Source: Armatimonadota bacterium (GTDB lineage Bacteria > Sysuimicrobiota > Sysuimicrobiia > Sysuimicrobiales > VGFF01). From it: 21,308 bases of DNA. A program made the translations under genes and the position numbers. Within the stretch, counting starts at the first letter, position 1; every line of letters starts with the position of its first letter. The notes below the pieces were generated by a model. That model did not search any database, had not been told where the DNA came from, and saw only the letters and a list, made by a program, of their open reading frames with translations. The stretch covers positions 1 through 21,308 of the forward strand of contig VGFF01000024.1 of the NCBI GenBank assembly GCA_016868955.1, written 5' to 3'. Positions 13,613 through 20,974 of this stretch are shown here, piece after piece.

Positions 13613-14376
13613 GGCACGGGCCTGACGTGGTCGAACTTCGGCAGCGACTTGATCGCCGGCAACGTCAACGCGTCGCGCCGCTCGATGCGGACGTCGAGCC
13701 CCAAGGCGCGCAGCCCTTCGACGAAGCCGCCTCGGATCGACAAGGCACCCGCGAGCGTCGCGGTTTCGCCGATCGCGGCGATGACGTAAGGCGGAGAGAC
13801 GCGCTGCAGGTTGACGACGATGGTGCCGCCGACTTGACTGAATCCCGTCGTGGCCGTCACGCGCAGACCGTTGACTGCGACCGCCTCGGCGCCGGCCGCC
13901 CACAACTCGTTCGCGATTCCGACCAAGTCTTGATACTGGACGACGACGGGTGCGCTCGGATTCTTCTGGCGGCGCGGCTCCGAGACGTGCACCGTCACGC
14001 CGCCGCCTGCGACGGATTGCAAGCCCAGCGCGACGCGATATCGATCGGCCTGACGGCGCAGATCTTCCGTCAGCGTGCGCCCTTCGGCGCTCGCGCGCTC
14101 ATAGCCGCGCAGACGCGCCGTCAGGGACGTCACTTCGTCCTCCAACGCACGGCGCGCCTGCCGCTCCTGGCGCAGCATCGCGGCCAACGCATAGAGATTG
14201 CGCGTGCGGACCTCCGGCTGCTCCTGGAACTGCCGTCCGGACCGCACTTGGCTGACGATGAGGAATCCCATCGCGAGAAGACCGACCGCCGCCGCGATCC
14301 GCACCCAGCCGCGGCCCCGGCGATGCGACGGATCGACCGGTGTCCCCGTCGCGGGACCCGCGGGCTCGGGCGCCAT
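13609..14376 (-). CDS. DUF881 membrane protein (YlxW/YlxX-like)
   Basis: The 255-residue protein has a short Pro/Arg-rich cytoplasmic N-terminus, one transmembrane helix (VRIAAAVGLLAMGFLIVSQV, about residues 25-44) and a coiled coil (about 58-110: ALAAMLRQERQARRALEDEV, then LRRQADRYR). The DUF881 domain follows (GVTVHVSEP, VVVQYQDLVGIANELWAAGA, AVAVNGLRV, PPYVIAAIGE, SIRGGFVEGLRALG). Such proteins lie near division genes in Firmicutes and Actinobacteria; their biochemical role is not established. The start is ATG 14376, overlapping the TGA of the tlpA-like gene by one base (TGATG); a TTG directly before it is also possible. Confidence 0.88.
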   Translation of the reverse strand: MAPEPAGPATGTPVDPSHRRGRGWVRIAAAVGLLAMGFLIVSQVRSGRQFQEQPEVRTRNLYALAAMLRQERQARRALEDEVTSLTARLRGYERASAEGRTLTEDLRRQADRYRVALGLQSVAGGGVTVHVSEPRRQKNPSAPVVVQYQDLVGIANELWAAGAEAVAVNGLRVTATTGFSQVGGTIVVNLQRVSPPYVIAAIGETATLAGALSIRGGFVEGLRALGLDVRIERRDALTLPAIKSLPKFDHVRPVP

Positions 14377-14945
14377 CAACGGGGCGGGCTCGAGGACTTC
14401 AGCCGCGTCAGGTGTTTTTCGAGCAGCGCCTTGCCCTGCGCGCCGAGATATGGGCCCGCGTGCTTGAGAACGATGTGGCCGTCGGCGGCGATGAAGACGG
14501 TGGTCGGCAAACCGACGACCTTGTAGAGGCGGAGCAGCCCCTCGCCGTCGTCGAAGACGGACACGAACGGCTTCTTCATGGCGATGAGGAAATCAGCCGC
14601 CTTGACCTCGTCATCCATGACGTTCGCGCCGAGGAACGTGACGCGTCCCTGCAGCCGCACGGCCGCGTCTCCGAGGATCGGCACCTCCCCCCGGCACGGC
14701 ACGCACCAGGACGCCCAGAAGTTCAACACGATCGGATTGCCGCGAAAGTCGCGCAGCGAGAGGAGCCCGCCGCCCAACGTCGGGAGCGTGAAGTCGGGCG
14801 CAAAGCCGAGACCGTCGTTTCCGGTGCGGACCGGCGGGGGCCGCCTTGCCGGCGCGGTCGTCTGGACGGCCGTCGTTCGCATCGTCCACGCGATCGCAGC
14901 CACGCCGAGCGCGACGACGAAGAGAACGGGCAGGAGCCGGCTCAC
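14376..14945 (-). CDS. TlpA/ResA-like membrane-anchored thiol-disulfide oxidoreductase
   Basis: The 189-residue protein has an N-terminal membrane anchor or uncleaved signal (SRLLPVLFVVALGVAAIAW), a Pro/Arg linker, then a thioredoxin-like domain. That domain carries APDFTLPTLGGG, VLNFWASWCVPCRGEVP (C81-x2-C84) and the cis-Pro region GLPTTVFI. It is expected to reduce or exchange disulfides outside the membrane, for example in cytochrome c maturation, though no ccm genes are near. GTG 14945 is chosen because family homology and the membrane helix start there; a 22-residue Arg-rich extension to 15011 would overlap sufU. It is the first gene of tlpA-DUF881-grx-GGR, 22 bases after sufU. Confidence 0.88.
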   Translation of the reverse strand: MSRLLPVLFVVALGVAAIAWTMRTTAVQTTAPARRPPPVRTGNDGLGFAPDFTLPTLGGGLLSLRDFRGNPIVLNFWASWCVPCRGEVPILGDAAVRLQGRVTFLGANVMDDEVKAADFLIAMKKPFVSVFDDGEGLLRLYKVVGLPTTVFIAADGHIVLKHAGPYLGAQGKALLEKHLTRLKSSSPPR

Positions 14946-14952
14946 GGTTCCT

Positions 14953-14981
14953 AGTGTAGAGAATCGATCAGAGATTGTCCT
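14953..14981 (-). promoter_or_regulatory. Candidate internal promoter for the tlpA-DUF881-grx-GGR operon
   Basis: AGGACA (-35), a 17-bp spacer and TACACT (-10, 14958-14953) overlap the 3' end of sufU. Only seven bases separate the -10 from the GTG of the tlpA-like gene, so a transcript from here would be leaderless or nearly so. AGGAACC just upstream of the GTG could alternatively act as a weak ribosome binding site on a suf read-through transcript. Confidence 0.4.
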
Positions 14982-15435
14982 CGGTCGTCGCCGTGCCTTC
15001 GACCGCGCCACCCGCCGACTCGTAGTCGTCGAGGCCGCGTTCGAGCGCGACCCAGGACAGCGTCGCGCACTTGATCCGCACCGGGAACTTGCGGACGCCC
15101 TGCAACGCGATGAGATCGCCGAGCGCCTCTTCGTGCGGTGCCTGGCCGCGCATCATGCCCTTGAAGTCTCCGATGAGGGCGCGAGCTTCCGGAAGCGTCT
15201 TCCCCTTCATTTGCTGGGTCATCATCGAGGCCGACGCCTGGCTGATGGAGCAGCCGTGCCCCTCGAAACGGACGTCTTCTATGCGCCCATCGCGAAGCCG
15301 CGCGTACAAGCTGATCTCGTCGCCGCACGATGGATTCGCGCCCTCGATCTTGATCTCCGCCCCATCCAAGCGGCCTCGGTTACGGGGGTGCTGATAGTGG
15401 TCGAGGATGATCTCGCGGTACAACTCCTCCAGCAT
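14968..15435 (-). CDS. sufU: SufU Zn-dependent sulfurtransferase / Fe-S assembly protein
   Basis: The 155-residue IscU-fold protein begins LYREIILDHYQHPRNRG. It has the zinc or cluster ligands C37 (NPSCGDEI) with D39, C62 (GHGCSISQASAS) and C123 (RIKCATLSW). The insert between the second and third ligand regions marks SufU rather than IscU. In characterised systems SufU accepts persulfide from SufS and passes it to SufBCD. ATG 15435 has GGAG eight bases upstream and lies 21 bases after sufS. The acidic C-terminal tail (about 25 residues) is longer than usual. Confidence 0.94.
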   Translation of the reverse strand: MLEELYREIILDHYQHPRNRGRLDGAEIKIEGANPSCGDEISLYARLRDGRIEDVRFEGHGCSISQASASMMTQQMKGKTLPEARALIGDFKGMMRGQAPHEEALGDLIALQGVRKFPVRIKCATLSWVALERGLDDYESAGGAVEGTATTEDNL

Positions 15436-15456
15436 GTTGGGGTCTCCGTCCGTCGG

Positions 15457-16695
15457 TTAACGATCGCCGGTCCGTCGCCCCGCGAAGAACGCCCGGACCT
15501 TCTCGAGGCCGCGCACTAGCGCGTCGATCTCCTCTGTCGTGTTGTACAGATACAAGCTGGCGCGGGCGGTCGACGGCACGCCGAGCTTTCGATGCAGAGG
15601 CTGCGCGCAGTGATGGCCGGCCCGGACCGCGATTCCCTCGTCGCCGAGGATCTGGGCGACGTCGTGCGCGTGCAGATCGCCGAGCTGGAACGCGATCGCG
15701 CCGCCCCGCGTCGCCGGGTCCGTCGGGCCGAGGATCTTGAGGTCTGGCAGATCGCTCAACTGCGCGATCGCGTAGCGCACGAGCGACTCTTCGTGGGCGC
15801 GCACGTTTTCCATACCGAGGGCGGTCAGATAGTCGACGGCCGCGCCGAGCGCGATCGCGCCAGCGATGTTCGGGGTGCCCGCCTCGAAACGATGCGGCGA
15901 CTCGCGGTAAGTCGAACGCTCGTACTCGACGCGCTCGATCATCTCGCCACCGCCATGGAACGGTGGCATCTTCGCGAGGATCTCGCCCCGTCCCCACAAC
16001 ACGCCGATGCCCGTCGGCCCGCACATCTTGTGGCCGGAGAACGCGAGGAAGTCGCAGCCAAGCTCGGCCACGCGCACGGGCAGGTGCGGCACGCTCTGGG
16101 CGCCATCGACGACGAGCACCGCGCCCACGGCATGCGCCCGGGCCGCTACGGCGCGCACGTCGTTGATCGTGCCGAGGACGTTCGATTGGTGCGTCATCGA
16201 GACGATTCGCGTCCGCGGCCCGATCACGCGATCGAGCGCGCCGAGGTCGAGCATCCCCTCGGCGCCGACCGGCAGGACCCGAATCGCCGCGCCCTTGTCC
16301 TGCGCCAGCATCTGCCATGGCACCAGGTTGCTGTGGTGCTCCATCTCGGTGACGACGATGTCGTCACCGCCGCGAACGTTCTGGCGCCCGTACGTTTGCG
16401 CGATGAGGTTGATCGATTCGGTCGTGCCGCGCACGAAGATCACGTCGTCGGCGCGCGCCCCGATGAACGTCGCTACCTTCTCGCGGGCGGCTTCGTAGGC
16501 GAGCGTCGCCCGCTCGGCGAGCTCGTAGACGCCGCGGTGCACGTTCGCGTTGTACTCGCGGTAGTAGCTCAGAAGGGCGTCGAGGACCGCTTGCGGCTTC
16601 TGCGAAGTCGCGGCGCTGTCCAGGTAGATGAGCGGCTTGCCGTTCATCCGGACGTGCAACAACGGAAAGTCGGCGCGCAGAGCAGGCGTGATCAA
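15457..16695 (-). CDS. sufS: SufS cysteine desulfurase (group II)
   Basis: The 412-residue PLP enzyme releases sulfur from cysteine for Fe-S assembly. Visible landmarks are YLDSAATSQKP, TEMEHHSNLVPW (H120), VVDGAQS (D197), the PLP lysine in SGHKMCGP (K223) and the short catalytic loop RAGHHCAQP (C363), which distinguishes group II SufS from IscS. TTG 16695-16693 is the start, giving MITPALRADFP at the family's usual N-terminus; GAGGGCGAGAG precedes it. It lies 19 bases after the Rieske gene and next to its partner sufU. Confidence 0.95.
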   Translation of the reverse strand: MITPALRADFPLLHVRMNGKPLIYLDSAATSQKPQAVLDALLSYYREYNANVHRGVYELAERATLAYEAAREKVATFIGARADDVIFVRGTTESINLIAQTYGRQNVRGGDDIVVTEMEHHSNLVPWQMLAQDKGAAIRVLPVGAEGMLDLGALDRVIGPRTRIVSMTHQSNVLGTINDVRAVAARAHAVGAVLVVDGAQSVPHLPVRVAELGCDFLAFSGHKMCGPTGIGVLWGRGEILAKMPPFHGGGEMIERVEYERSTYRESPHRFEAGTPNIAGAIALGAAVDYLTALGMENVRAHEESLVRYAIAQLSDLPDLKILGPTDPATRGGAIAFQLGDLHAHDVAQILGDEGIAVRAGHHCAQPLHRKLGVPSTARASLYLYNTTEEIDALVRGLEKVRAFFAGRRTGDR

Positions 16696-16714
16696 GATTC
16701 GCTCTCGCCCTCGG

Positions 16715-17068
16715 CTAGGCGCCGTGGATGCGGCCGGCGTGCACGCGCGGCTCGGGGTGCACGTAGATCTCGCCGCCTTCGACGCGCACGTCGTAGGTGG
16801 CGACGTTGAGAATCGCCGGCAACGATCGGACCCGCCCGGTTGGGATATGGAAGCGCGAGCCGTGCCGCGGGCAGACGACCATCTCGCCCATCACAGGGCC
16901 GGCCGACAACGAAGTATCCTCGTGGGTGCAAACGTCATCGATCGCATAGAACGCGCCCTTGAGATTGTAGACGGCGATCCGCCGCCCGGTGACCTCGAAC
17001 GGCATGCCCTTGCTCTCGGGAATATCGGCGGCGGCGGCGACGCGGACGTACGGTTCCGGTACGCTCAC
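16715..17068 (-). CDS. Rieske [2Fe-2S] ferredoxin-like protein in the suf operon
   Basis: The 117-residue single-domain Rieske protein has ligand motifs C47-T-H49 (VCTHEDTSL) and C66-PR-H69 (CPRHGSRFHIPTG), close to BphF/NirD-type soluble ferredoxins. It probably supplies electrons for cluster assembly or to an unlinked oxygenase; the operon position favours the former. The GTG start at 17068-17066 overlaps the sufD stop by four bases (GTGA). Confidence 0.92.
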   Translation of the reverse strand: MSVPEPYVRVAAAADIPESKGMPFEVTGRRIAVYNLKGAFYAIDDVCTHEDTSLSAGPVMGEMVVCPRHGSRFHIPTGRVRSLPAILNVATYDVRVEGGEIYVHPEPRVHAGRIHGA

Positions 17069-18468
17069 GGCCGCTTCCCTCCGACCTCATCGAGGAGCGC
17101 GCGCAGCGCCGTCACGCGGCCGAGCGGCGCTTCCGCGCCCATCTTTTCGGCGATGCGCTGCTCGATCAGGCCGCGGACGTTCTCCATCGGCACGCGATCG
17201 AGCGCCTCGGCAAAGAAACCCTCGACGATCATGTGCGTCGCCTGCGCGCGCGTCAAGCCGCGCGCCATGAGATAGAACAGGTGCTGCTCCTCGATGCGGC
17301 TGAGCGCCGAGCCGTGCGTGCAGCGCAGGTCGTTCGCGAGGATCTCCAGCTCCGGCTTGCTGTCGGCGCGCGCGTCGCGGTTGAGCAGCATGTTGCGATT
17401 CGACTGAAAGGCATTGGTCTTCTGGGCGCCCGGGGCGACGCGGATCATCCCCGCAAAGATGGAGCGAGCCTGGTCTTCGAGGGCCACCTTGTACAGCAGA
17501 TCGCTCGCCGTGTGCGGCGCCTGGTGCGCTTGCAACGTGTGGTAGTCGACGTGCTGGGTGCCGTCGGCGAACAGGACACCGAGCATCTCGGCGGCGCCGC
17601 CCGGCGCCTCGAGCAGGCACTCGAGGAACTGCTTCACCGTTTCGCCGCCGAACGCGGCCACGAGGCTGCGGTAGGTGGCGTCACGGCCGACGCGCGCCCG
17701 CGTCGTGCCGATCTCCCGCGTCGTGTCGCTCCAATCCTGTTCCAGGACGTGGCGCAGCGAGGCGGCGTCGCCGACCGAAATCTCCGCGGCGCTGTTGACG
17801 TAGGCGCGCACGCCGGACGGGGACGCGCACTTCTGGATGACCGTCGCCGCGCTGCCCGGCTCGGCGACGAGCACGACGTGCGTGAAGACCGCGGCGCCGT
17901 CGTGATCGACGTAGTCGAGCGCGCACAACGGCGACTCGACGACGACGTTGCGCGGCAGGTAGAGAAACAGCCCGCCGGTCGCGAGCGCCGCATTCATCGC
18001 GAGGAAGACGTTCTCACCGGCGCCGAGCGTGGCCTGGAACCGGTATTTGCGCAGCAGCTCGCCGTGGTCGCGCGCCGCCGTCGCCAGATCGCAGAACACG
18101 ACGCCCCGCGCGCGCAGCGTTTCGTCCAGCGTCGACAGCAGCACACCGCCGTTGCGGTTGACGACGACGCCGGCGGTGCCCGCTTCCAGCGTCAGCGCGT
18201 CCCGCACGCGGCCAGGCAGCGCTTCCAGGGCGTCGACCCGGCTCGCCGGCGGCGTTGCCGCGCGGTATCCGTCCCATCGGAAGAGCTGCGGGTCGGTGCG
18301 CCGCCACGCCTCCTCGAGCGGCGACGGCAGGTCGAGCCCCGCCGACAAGGAGCCGGCCGACTCGCGTTGCGCGGCGAGCCAGGACGGCTCGCCCCGTTGC
18401 TGAGAGAGAGAGAGCAGCATCTCGGGCCTCAGGGCGCCGAGGGTGTCCGGAGAATCGGCTTTCGCCAA
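17065..18468 (-). CDS. sufD: SufD Fe-S cluster scaffold subunit
   Basis: The 467-residue SufB/SufD-family beta-helix protein forms the SufBC2D scaffold. Family features include LPRNVVVESPLCALDYVDHDGAA, GTQHVDYHTLQAHQAPHTASDLLYKVAL, IFAGMIRVAPGAQKTNAFQSNRNML and the C-terminal CTHGSALSRIEEQHLFYLMARGL. The start is TTG 18468-18466: AGGAGGTAAC (18480-18471) is an excellent ribosome binding site directly upstream. It lies 35 bases after sufB and couples to the Rieske gene. Confidence 0.94.
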   Translation of the reverse strand: MAKADSPDTLGALRPEMLLSLSQQRGEPSWLAAQRESAGSLSAGLDLPSPLEEAWRRTDPQLFRWDGYRAATPPASRVDALEALPGRVRDALTLEAGTAGVVVNRNGGVLLSTLDETLRARGVVFCDLATAARDHGELLRKYRFQATLGAGENVFLAMNAALATGGLFLYLPRNVVVESPLCALDYVDHDGAAVFTHVVLVAEPGSAATVIQKCASPSGVRAYVNSAAEISVGDAASLRHVLEQDWSDTTREIGTTRARVGRDATYRSLVAAFGGETVKQFLECLLEAPGGAAEMLGVLFADGTQHVDYHTLQAHQAPHTASDLLYKVALEDQARSIFAGMIRVAPGAQKTNAFQSNRNMLLNRDARADSKPELEILANDLRCTHGSALSRIEEQHLFYLMARGLTRAQATHMIVEGFFAEALDRVPMENVRGLIEQRIAEKMGAEAPLGRVTALRALLDEVGGKRP

Positions 18469-18503
18469 CGGTTACCTCCTGCCGATCGCGCGTCCGGCCG
18501 GCA

Positions 18504-19907
18504 CTAGCCGACGGAGCCTTCCATTTCCAGGGCGATGAGGCGGTTCAGCTCGACCGCGTACTCCAGCGGCAGCTCCTTGGCGATCGGCTCGATGAATCCG
18601 CGGACGATCATGTTCATCGCCTCGTCCTCCTTGACGCCGCGGCTCATGAGGTAGAAGAGCTGCTCGTCGGAGACCTTCGAGACGGTCGCCTCGTGCGTGA
18701 TCTGCACGTCCTCCTCGTCGATTTCCATCGTCGGGTAAGTGTCGGAGCGCGAATGCCCGTCGAGGATCAACGCGTCGCAGCGCACCGCGCACTTGCTGCC
18801 GACCGCGCCCTTGTGGACCTTGACCAAGCCGCGGTAGCCGGCCCGCCCGCCGTCCTTGCTGATCGACTTGCTGACGACGGACGACTGCGTGTGCGGCGCG
18901 GCGTGGATGACCTTGCCGCCCGGATCCTGGTGCTGGCCGGCGCCGGCGAACGCGACGGACAGGATCTCCGCCTTCGCGCCCGGCTCGGCGAGGTAGACCG
19001 ACGGATACTTCATCGTGATCTTGCTGCCGAGGTTGCCGTCGACCCACTCCATCGTCGCGTCGCGGTAGGCGATCGCGCGCTTCGTGACGAGGTTGTAGAC
19101 GTTCTTCGACCAGTTCTGGATCGTCGTGTACCGACAGCGGCCGCCTTGTTTGACGATGATCTCGACGACGGCGCTGTGCAGCGAGTCCGTCGTGTAGATC
19201 GGGGCCGTGCAGCCTTCGACGTAGTGCACGTAGGCGCCGTCCTCGACGAGGATCAGCGTCCGCTCGAATTGGCCCATGTTCTCGGCGTTGATGCGGAAGT
19301 AAGCCTGCAGCGGAATGTCGACCTTGACGCCCTTCGGCACGTAGACGAACGACCCGCCGGACCAGACGGCCGAGTTCAGCGCCGCGAACTTGTTGTCCTC
19401 GGGCGGCACGATCGTACCGAAGTACTCCTGCACGAGGTCCGGATACTCGCGCAGGCCGCTGTCCATGTCGAGGAACTTCACGCCGAGCTTCTCCCACTCT
19501 TCGCGCAGCGAGTGGTAGACGACCTCCGACTCGTACTGCGCGCCGACGCCGGCGAGGAACTTCTTCTCCGCCTCGGGGATGCCGAGCTTGTCGAACGTGC
19601 GCTTGATCTCCTCCGGCACCTCGTCCCAGGTCCTGCCCTGCTTCTCGGTCGGACGAATGTAGTAGTAGATGTCGTCGAAGTCGATCACAGACAGATCGGC
19701 GCCCCACTTCGGCATCGGTTTGCTCTTATACACTTCGAAGCTGTGCAGGCGAAACGCCCGCATCCACTCCGGCTCGTTCTTCATGTGCGAGATCTGCTCG
19801 ATGACGTCACGCGTGAGCCCCTTCTGGCTCTTGAACGAGTAGCGCTCCGGCTCGTGGAACCCGTAGCGATAATGGTCGAGGTCGATTCCCAGGGGATTGA
19901 CAGCCAT
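18504..19907 (-). CDS. sufB: SufB Fe-S cluster scaffold subunit
   Basis: The 467-residue SufB has conserved YRYGFHEPERYSFKSQKGL, PPEDNKFAALNSAVWSGGSFVYVPKGVKV, VEGCTAPIYTTDSLHSAVVEI (a candidate cluster or persulfide cysteine), QNWSKNVYNLVTKR, HAAPHTQSSVVSKSISKDGGRAGYRG and SKCAVRCDALILDGHSRSDTYP. With SufC and SufD it assembles nascent clusters on persulfide from SufS-SufU. ATG 19907 is preceded by AAAGGAGGTAC, an ideal ribosome binding site. Length is typical of the family. Confidence 0.97.
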   Translation of the reverse strand: MAVNPLGIDLDHYRYGFHEPERYSFKSQKGLTRDVIEQISHMKNEPEWMRAFRLHSFEVYKSKPMPKWGADLSVIDFDDIYYYIRPTEKQGRTWDEVPEEIKRTFDKLGIPEAEKKFLAGVGAQYESEVVYHSLREEWEKLGVKFLDMDSGLREYPDLVQEYFGTIVPPEDNKFAALNSAVWSGGSFVYVPKGVKVDIPLQAYFRINAENMGQFERTLILVEDGAYVHYVEGCTAPIYTTDSLHSAVVEIIVKQGGRCRYTTIQNWSKNVYNLVTKRAIAYRDATMEWVDGNLGSKITMKYPSVYLAEPGAKAEILSVAFAGAGQHQDPGGKVIHAAPHTQSSVVSKSISKDGGRAGYRGLVKVHKGAVGSKCAVRCDALILDGHSRSDTYPTMEIDEEDVQITHEATVSKVSDEQLFYLMSRGVKEDEAMNMIVRGFIEPIAKELPLEYAVELNRLIALEMEGSVG

Positions 19908-19948
19908 TCCGTACCTCCTTTGGATCCGGCGCCCGCGAAAAGCGCGCG

Positions 19949-20797
19949 CTAGTGCGCGACCCAGAACACCTTGCCGGCACGGCGAACGGGCTGATCGGAG
20001 GCCGTCTCGCTGACGACCTTGGCGAACTGCTCACGGATGCCGTCGTAACCGCTCACTTCCAGCTCCTCGGCGAGCTCGAATCCGCCGGAGACGACGATGC
20101 GGCCATCGAACATCACGTGCACGTGGCTCGGCTTGATGTACTTCAGAATTCGGGAGTAGTGCGTGATCAAGACGATCCCCATGTTTCCGTTCGCCTTTTC
20201 GTACAGCTTGTTGACGTTGTCGGAGACGACCTTCACAGCGTCGATGTCCAAGCCGGAGTCCGTCTCGTCCATAAATGCCAGCTCCGGCTCCATGATCGCC
20301 ATCTGTAGAATCTCGCCGCGCTTCTTCTCACCGCCGGAGAACCCCTCATTGACGTAGCGGCCGACGATCGACGGGTCGATCTTGAGCAGCTCGAGATTCG
20401 CCTTCAAGACCTTCTGGAACTCCGTGACGGGGATCAGCTCGTTCTCGAAGCCGCGCCGCGCCGACAACGCCGTCCGCAGGAAGGACGCGAAGTTCACGCC
20501 GGGGATGTTCACCGGATATTGGAACGCGATGAACAGGCCATCGCGGGCACGTTCGTCGGCCGACAACTCCAGCAGGTCCTTGCCCTTGTAGAGGATTTCG
20601 CCGCCCGTGATCCCGTAGAACGGGTTGCCCATCAGCACGTTCGCGAGCGTGGACTTCCCTGATCCGTTCGGTCCCATGATCGCGTGGATCTCACCCTTGC
20701 GAACCTCGAGGTTCACGCCCTTGAGGATCTCCCGGTCGAGCTCATCGACCTTTGCCCTGAGATTGCGCATCACTAGCTGAGGCGCCTCGTTTGACAT
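19949..20797 (-). CDS. sufC: SufC ABC-type ATPase of the Suf complex
   Basis: The 282-residue cytoplasmic ABC ATPase has Walker A GPNGSGKST (42-50), a Q-loop region IAFQYPVNIPG, the signature FSGGEKKR (153-160), Walker B LAFMDETDSG (from 173) and the H-loop ITHYSR (H213). It powers SufBD rearrangement during cluster assembly. The C-terminus extends about 20 residues beyond the usual end. ATG 20797 follows AGGAGA. It is the first gene of the sufCBD-Rieske-SU operon. Confidence 0.97.
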   Translation of the reverse strand: MSNEAPQLVMRNLRAKVDELDREILKGVNLEVRKGEIHAIMGPNGSGKSTLANVLMGNPFYGITGGEILYKGKDLLELSADERARDGLFIAFQYPVNIPGVNFASFLRTALSARRGFENELIPVTEFQKVLKANLELLKIDPSIVGRYVNEGFSGGEKKRGEILQMAIMEPELAFMDETDSGLDIDAVKVVSDNVNKLYEKANGNMGIVLITHYSRILKYIKPSHVHVMFDGRIVVSGGFELAEELEVSGYDGIREQFAKVVSETASDQPVRRAGKVFWVAH

Positions 20798-20974
20798 CCG
20801 ATCGTCTCCTGGATCGTTCGATTTTTTCGGTGGCTCCGAGGGGAACCGAGGAATCGAGCGAGGCTCGGCGCACTTCCCCGGTGCGACACTGCCTAATTCT
20901 TTACCATTTCACTCAACAACCCTTCCGCCCGATTTTAGGTTTCGTCTGGGTCACCCGTCAACGTGTGTTCAACG
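20798..20974 (-). promoter_or_regulatory. suf operon promoter, direct repeat and leader
   Basis: TTGACG (-35, 20961-20956), an 18-bp spacer and TAAAAT (-10, 20937-20932) match five of six consensus bases each and predict a start near 20925, giving a leader of about 128 bases. A direct repeat TCAACGT (plus strand 20958-20964 and 20969-20975, period 11) overlaps the -35, as a regulator site might. The leader contains a GC-rich stretch (20838-20870) able to pair CCGAG with CTCGG and a six-A run (20822-20827 region) before the ribosome binding site. Confidence 0.65.

Noticed and set aside
20821..20827. Poly-T on the plus strand near 20823 as a terminator
   Set aside because: No stable hairpin immediately precedes it on that strand and no plus-strand gene ends there.
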